Assembly (NCBI GenBank): GCA_051656485.1
Contig: JBOGBZ010000033.1
Location: forward strand, 1-8,483
Length of the DNA: 8,483 nt
Direction of reading: 5' to 3'
DNA from: JBOFDK01 sp051656485
Lineage (GTDB): Bacteria; Bacillota; Clostridia; Lachnospirales; Cellulosilyticaceae
In this document: positions 6,528 through 8,483 of the stretch, one piece after another
Numbering within the stretch: the stretch's first letter is position 1
How the letters are laid out: each line of letters opens with the position of its first letter
Translations under genes and position numbers: made by a program
The notes under the pieces: generated by a model
The model's input: only the letters and a program-made list of their open reading frames with translations
What the model was told of the DNA's origin: nothing
Databases searched by the model: none

Positions 6528-7097
6528 ATGGAGAGTGTACTTATTGTAGCAAGCTCTGAAAAGACTAGGCAGTTTCTTTTAGAGCTACTGAAAGAAAGTA
6601 ATACGAGGGAATTTGAGATGGCAAGTAGTAGCAGTGAAGCAAGGCGTATACTTGTCCAAAAAGAGTTTGACTTAATGGTCATCAATACGCCGATTAGTGA
6701 TGAAGTAGGTATAGACTTAGGAATCTTTGCAACGACCCATACTACCAGTGGGGTACTCCTTATGGTAAATGCAGAAGAAGCAGATGAGGTAGGCTATAAG
6801 GTAGAGGAGTTTGGTGTTTTTGTGATTGCTAAGCCTGTGAGTAAGATGATTTTTTATCAATCCTTAAAGATGATAAGTGCATCAAGAAAGCGACTACGCA
6901 CACTACAGACACAGAATCTTAAGCTTCAGCAAAAAATAGAAGCCATAAGATTGGTGAATCAAGCGAAGTGTGCGATGATCCAGTATCTCAATATGAGTGA
7001 GGAAGAGGCACATCGTTATATCGAGAAGCAAGCGATGGATAGAAGAATGACGCGGGAAGAGATTGCTCGTGGTATTCTTCGTACTTATGAGTGTTAA
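6528..7097 (+). CDS. ANTAR-domain RNA-binding regulator with degenerate receiver domain
   Basis: This 189-residue protein has the AmiR/NasR layout: a receiver-like N-terminus (1-115), a coiled-coil linker (about 115-140, RKRLRTLQTQNLKLQQKIEAI) and a C-terminal ANTAR three-helix domain (about 140-186, with NQAKCAMIQYLNMSEEEAH and REEIARGIL). ANTAR proteins bind paired RNA stem-loops and usually prevent transcription termination. The receiver looks unable to take phosphate: the acidic pair after the first strand is Ala8-Ser9-Ser10, and the phospho-acceptor position is Asn53, while Lys102 remains. Control therefore more likely comes through a protein or small-molecule partner, as with AmiC for AmiR. 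Linkage to glnA and glutamate synthase points to nitrogen control, and the leader hairpins at 62-126 are the obvious candidate target. No histidine kinase or sensor is encoded in the window. Confidence 0.86.
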   Translation: MESVLIVASSEKTRQFLLELLKESNTREFEMASSSSEARRILVQKEFDLMVINTPISDEVGIDLGIFATTHTTSGVLLMVNAEEADEVGYKVEEFGVFVIAKPVSKMIFYQSLKMISASRKRLRTLQTQNLKLQQKIEAIRLVNQAKCAMIQYLNMSEEEAHRYIEKQAMDRRMTREEIARGILRTYEC

Positions 7098-7106
7098 GCG
7101 AGGGAA

Positions 7107-8018
7107 TTAGGATAAGAAGTAGCGTTCGATATAACGATAAGTATCAGAAAGGTCTAAGGTATCGGCTAGTTTTTGTAAGTAGGGCACCTTTTTATAATCA
7201 TCTAAAGCAATAGCGTTATCTAGCAGTGGGTTCAATCTGAAAAAGTTTGAACCCATTAATTCTTTAGAAAGTTTTGTGTCCAAAGGCTCAGGTGCATCCA
7301 TAAGAATGGTGTTTAGCGGTTGCTTAACCTCAGCTTGTGGGTTATAGGACCATTGACTAATGCCCCAGTTTTTTGTGGGGGCAGTGATGCGTTGTGGATA
7401 GAGTCCCGTACCTAGAGACAAAAGGCGAAAGTCGGATAAGTCATAGGTCTTCGGAAAGACGGAGCGTACATAAATGACCGGTGCAACAGTAGGGGAATTA
7501 ACGGATACCCCACCATCGATGAAATTATTGTGGGAAGGAAAGTATGTAGGAGCAGCAGAACTGGATAAAGCAGCATCGACTACTTTTTCTGTAATCGTAG
7601 GGTTATTCACGATATTATTGAAAAAAACAGTATTAAATCCTTGAGAAAGATAGCCTCTCACATTAAATGAAGGGATAAAGACATAGTGCGGTAAGCCGGC
7701 TAAAGTTAGGTTCTTCGGAAAGATATTTGCAAGGACCTCTTGAAGATGAAGATTATTATACTTAGGGCGATAAAGGTTAAAGTGACTTGGTGTGAAGATA
7801 TATTTTGAAGTTTCATAATCATAAAGATGATTAATGGTTCCAGGAGGAAGGTCGTAAGCAAGTCCTAGTGCAATGAAAGACCCTGTAGACGTACCAGAAA
7901 AAAGCTGAGTCTTTTGGAGAAGTTCAGGATACTTCTTAGTCAGGCGAAGAAGCAGTCTAGCTGAAAGGGCGCCTCTCACACCACCACCATCAAAAGAAAG
8001 AATACGAAATGTAGACAT
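7107..8018 (-). CDS. Patatin-like phospholipase / acyl hydrolase
   Basis: This 303-residue cytoplasmic protein has the full patatin Ser-Asp dyad. DGGGVRG (10-16) is the oxyanion loop, GTSTG (42-46) carries nucleophile Ser44, and FIDGG (166-170) carries Asp168. VDAALSSSAAPTYF (147-160) is another typical patatin stretch. It should cleave acyl chains from phospholipids or other lipids. I see no signal peptide, membrane segment or extra sensing domain. The ATG at 8018 has AAGGAG (8026-8031 on the complement) 7 nt upstream. It converges on the ANTAR gene with 9 nt between the stop codons, so the operon transcript may run into it. Patatins also act as effectors in CBASS phage defence (CapV), but no cyclase or other defence gene is present here, so a housekeeping or lipid-turnover role is equally possible. 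Confidence 0.88.
   Translation of the reverse strand: MSTFRILSFDGGGVRGALSARLLLRLTKKYPELLQKTQLFSGTSTGSFIALGLAYDLPPGTINHLYDYETSKYIFTPSHFNLYRPKYNNLHLQEVLANIFPKNLTLAGLPHYVFIPSFNVRGYLSQGFNTVFFNNIVNNPTITEKVVDAALSSSAAPTYFPSHNNFIDGGVSVNSPTVAPVIYVRSVFPKTYDLSDFRLLSLGTGLYPQRITAPTKNWGISQWSYNPQAEVKQPLNTILMDAPEPLDTKLSKELMGSNFFRLNPLLDNAIALDDYKKVPYLQKLADTLDLSDTYRYIERYFLS
7227..7255 (+). other. Inverted repeat inside the patatin gene, possible weak plus-strand terminator
   Basis: TGGGTTCAA (7227-7235) and TTGAACCCA (7247-7255) pair over 9 bp around an 11-nt loop. On the plus strand TTAATTCTTT follows, a loose T-rich tract. It lies about 130 nt after the end of the seven-gene operon, where no other terminator is visible, so it may end that transcript. 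The T-tract is interrupted and the sequence also codes for patatin residues, so chance is possible. Confidence 0.25.
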
Positions 8019-8025
8019 ATAAAAA

Positions 8026-8031
8026 CTCCTT
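8026..8031 (-). promoter_or_regulatory. Ribosome binding site of the patatin gene
   Basis: On the complement, AAGGAG lies 7 nt before the ATG at 8018 and supports that start. Confidence 0.6.
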
Positions 8032-8040
8032 GTACATAAG

Positions 8041-8069
8041 CTTATACTAAATGTATTCTAGAGGGATAA
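8041..8069 (-). promoter_or_regulatory. Possible patatin promoter
   Basis: On the complement, TTATCC (8064-8069) and TATAAG (8041-8046) are 17 nt apart. The -10 is a fair match to TATAAT, but the -35 is weak. The position suits the patatin gene. Confidence 0.25.
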
Positions 8070-8070
8070 G

Positions 8071-8098
8071 TTGCATGACAGAGGACAAGTTATAAAAT
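8071..8098 (+). promoter_or_regulatory. Possible promoter for the right-hand gene
   Basis: TTGCAT (8071-8076) and TAAAAT (8093-8098) are 16 nt apart. The -10 matches the consensus at five of six bases and the -35 only at TTG. Transcription from here would include the inverted repeat at 8140-8163 in the 5' leader. Confidence 0.3.
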
Positions 8099-8139
8099 GA
8101 CTAAGAGAAGTAAATTAAAAAAATCATATAACCTTTCAC

Positions 8140-8163
8140 GTTATCATAAAATGTTATGATAAC
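8140..8163. repeat. Perfect 10-bp inverted repeat, candidate operator or mRNA hairpin
   Basis: GTTATCATAA (8140-8149) and TTATGATAAC (8154-8163) are exact reverse complements around AATG. The right arm lies within a smaller palindrome, TGTTATGATAACA (8152-8164). The repeat ends just before the AAAGGGG ribosome site (8169-8175) of the gene starting at 8185. Neither strand has a T-run directly after it, so it is not a typical terminator. It could be a repressor site or a hairpin that affects ribosome access. I do not recognise a specific regulator. Confidence 0.55.
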
Positions 8164-8184
8164 AAAACAAAGGGGATAGGATGA

Positions 8185-8483
8185 GTGAAAAACTATTTTG
8201 AGAATGTCTTAAGAAGCTTTAAAGATGAATCAAGGCAGGTTGTACTTAGTGAATATATGCGCACAGCCCCTGATTTCTTAGTTATTGATGTAGACAAAGA
8301 TGATATGCCAGAAATTTTATTTGGATTTAGGATGGGAAGAGAACGTTATGTAGGGGTGCTTAAAAGAGAAGATTTCGCATGGCGATTATACAATGTAAGT
8401 GATTATCGTACAGGAATGAAGAATGGCATATTTGCCCTTGTCCAATTACAAGAAGAACTCTGCATAGCACCAAGAGATATGGG
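8185..8483 (+). CDS. Unrecognised protein, 5' part only, with Asp-rich FG-GAP-like motif
   Basis: The frame is open from a GTG at 8185 to the window edge (99 codons plus two bases), with AAAGGGG 9 nt before it. The protein begins VKNYFENVLRSFKDESRQVV and later contains DVDKDDMPEILFGF (residues 35-48). That is an alternating-Asp pattern like the calcium-binding loops of FG-GAP/VCBS-type proteins, where D-x-D-x-D precedes a hydrophobic strand. Nothing in the visible part looks like a signal peptide or membrane segment. An overlapping ATG at 8181 lies in another frame and stops after six codons. The codon use resembles that of the operon. The coding call is fairly secure from the long open frame and ribosome site. 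The function is unknown and the C-terminus lies outside the window. Confidence 0.65.
   Translation, partial: MKNYFENVLRSFKDESRQVVLSEYMRTAPDFLVIDVDKDDMPEILFGFRMGRERYVGVLKREDFAWRLYNVSDYRTGMKNGIFALVQLQEELCIAPRDM

Noticed and set aside
7098..7106. Intrinsic terminator between the ANTAR and patatin genes
   Set aside because: The gap is 9 nt and contains no hairpin or T-run.
8181..8201. Short ATG frame just before the right-hand gene
   Set aside because: It stops after six codons. The GTG at 8185 in another frame stays open to the window edge and has a better spaced ribosome site.

Overview
This window looks like a chromosomal piece of a low-GC Gram-positive anaerobe, most likely a member of Clostridia. 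The evidence is the AT-rich codon use (many AGA, AGG and ATA codons), strong purine-rich Shine-Dalgarno sites (GGAGGTG, AAAGGGGG, AAGGAGG) before almost every gene, the several iron-sulfur proteins, and the split 'archaeal-type' glutamate synthase that is common in anaerobic Firmicutes. The genus cannot be fixed from sequence alone.

Layout: 1-156 is a structured leader with two tandem hairpins and an anti-Shine-Dalgarno-like stretch. From 157 to 7097 there is one tight seven-gene plus-strand operon. In order it holds a class II glutamine amidotransferase subunit (glutaminase half of glutamate synthase), the FMN/Fe-S synthase subunit with an N-terminal ferredoxin domain, a small ferredoxin with four predicted [4Fe-4S] sites, an FAD/NAD(P) oxidoreductase of the NirB/rubredoxin-reductase type, the GXGXG beta-helix subunit, a type I glutamine synthetase, and an ANTAR RNA-binding regulator with a degenerate receiver. 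Gaps run from a direct abutment to 35 nt, and no terminator is visible inside.

Together these genes encode a complete GS-GOGAT ammonium assimilation route. Glutamine synthetase makes glutamine from glutamate and ammonia. The amidotransferase subunit releases ammonia from glutamine, and the FMN subunit uses it to turn 2-oxoglutarate into glutamate. Electrons probably enter through the flavoprotein and ferredoxin, which take the place of the usual GltD. The ANTAR protein at the operon end, together with the hairpins at its front, suggests autogenous RNA-level control, although the hairpin loops do not match the published ANTAR target consensus.

From 7107 to 8018 a patatin-like phospholipase lies on the minus strand, converging on the operon with only 9 nt between stop codons. 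The 166-nt gap 8019-8184 holds the divergent control region, including a perfect 10-bp inverted repeat. From 8185 an unrecognised GTG-started gene with an Asp-rich FG-GAP-like motif runs off the right edge. I see no tRNA, rRNA, CRISPR array, insertion sequence or obvious defence system.
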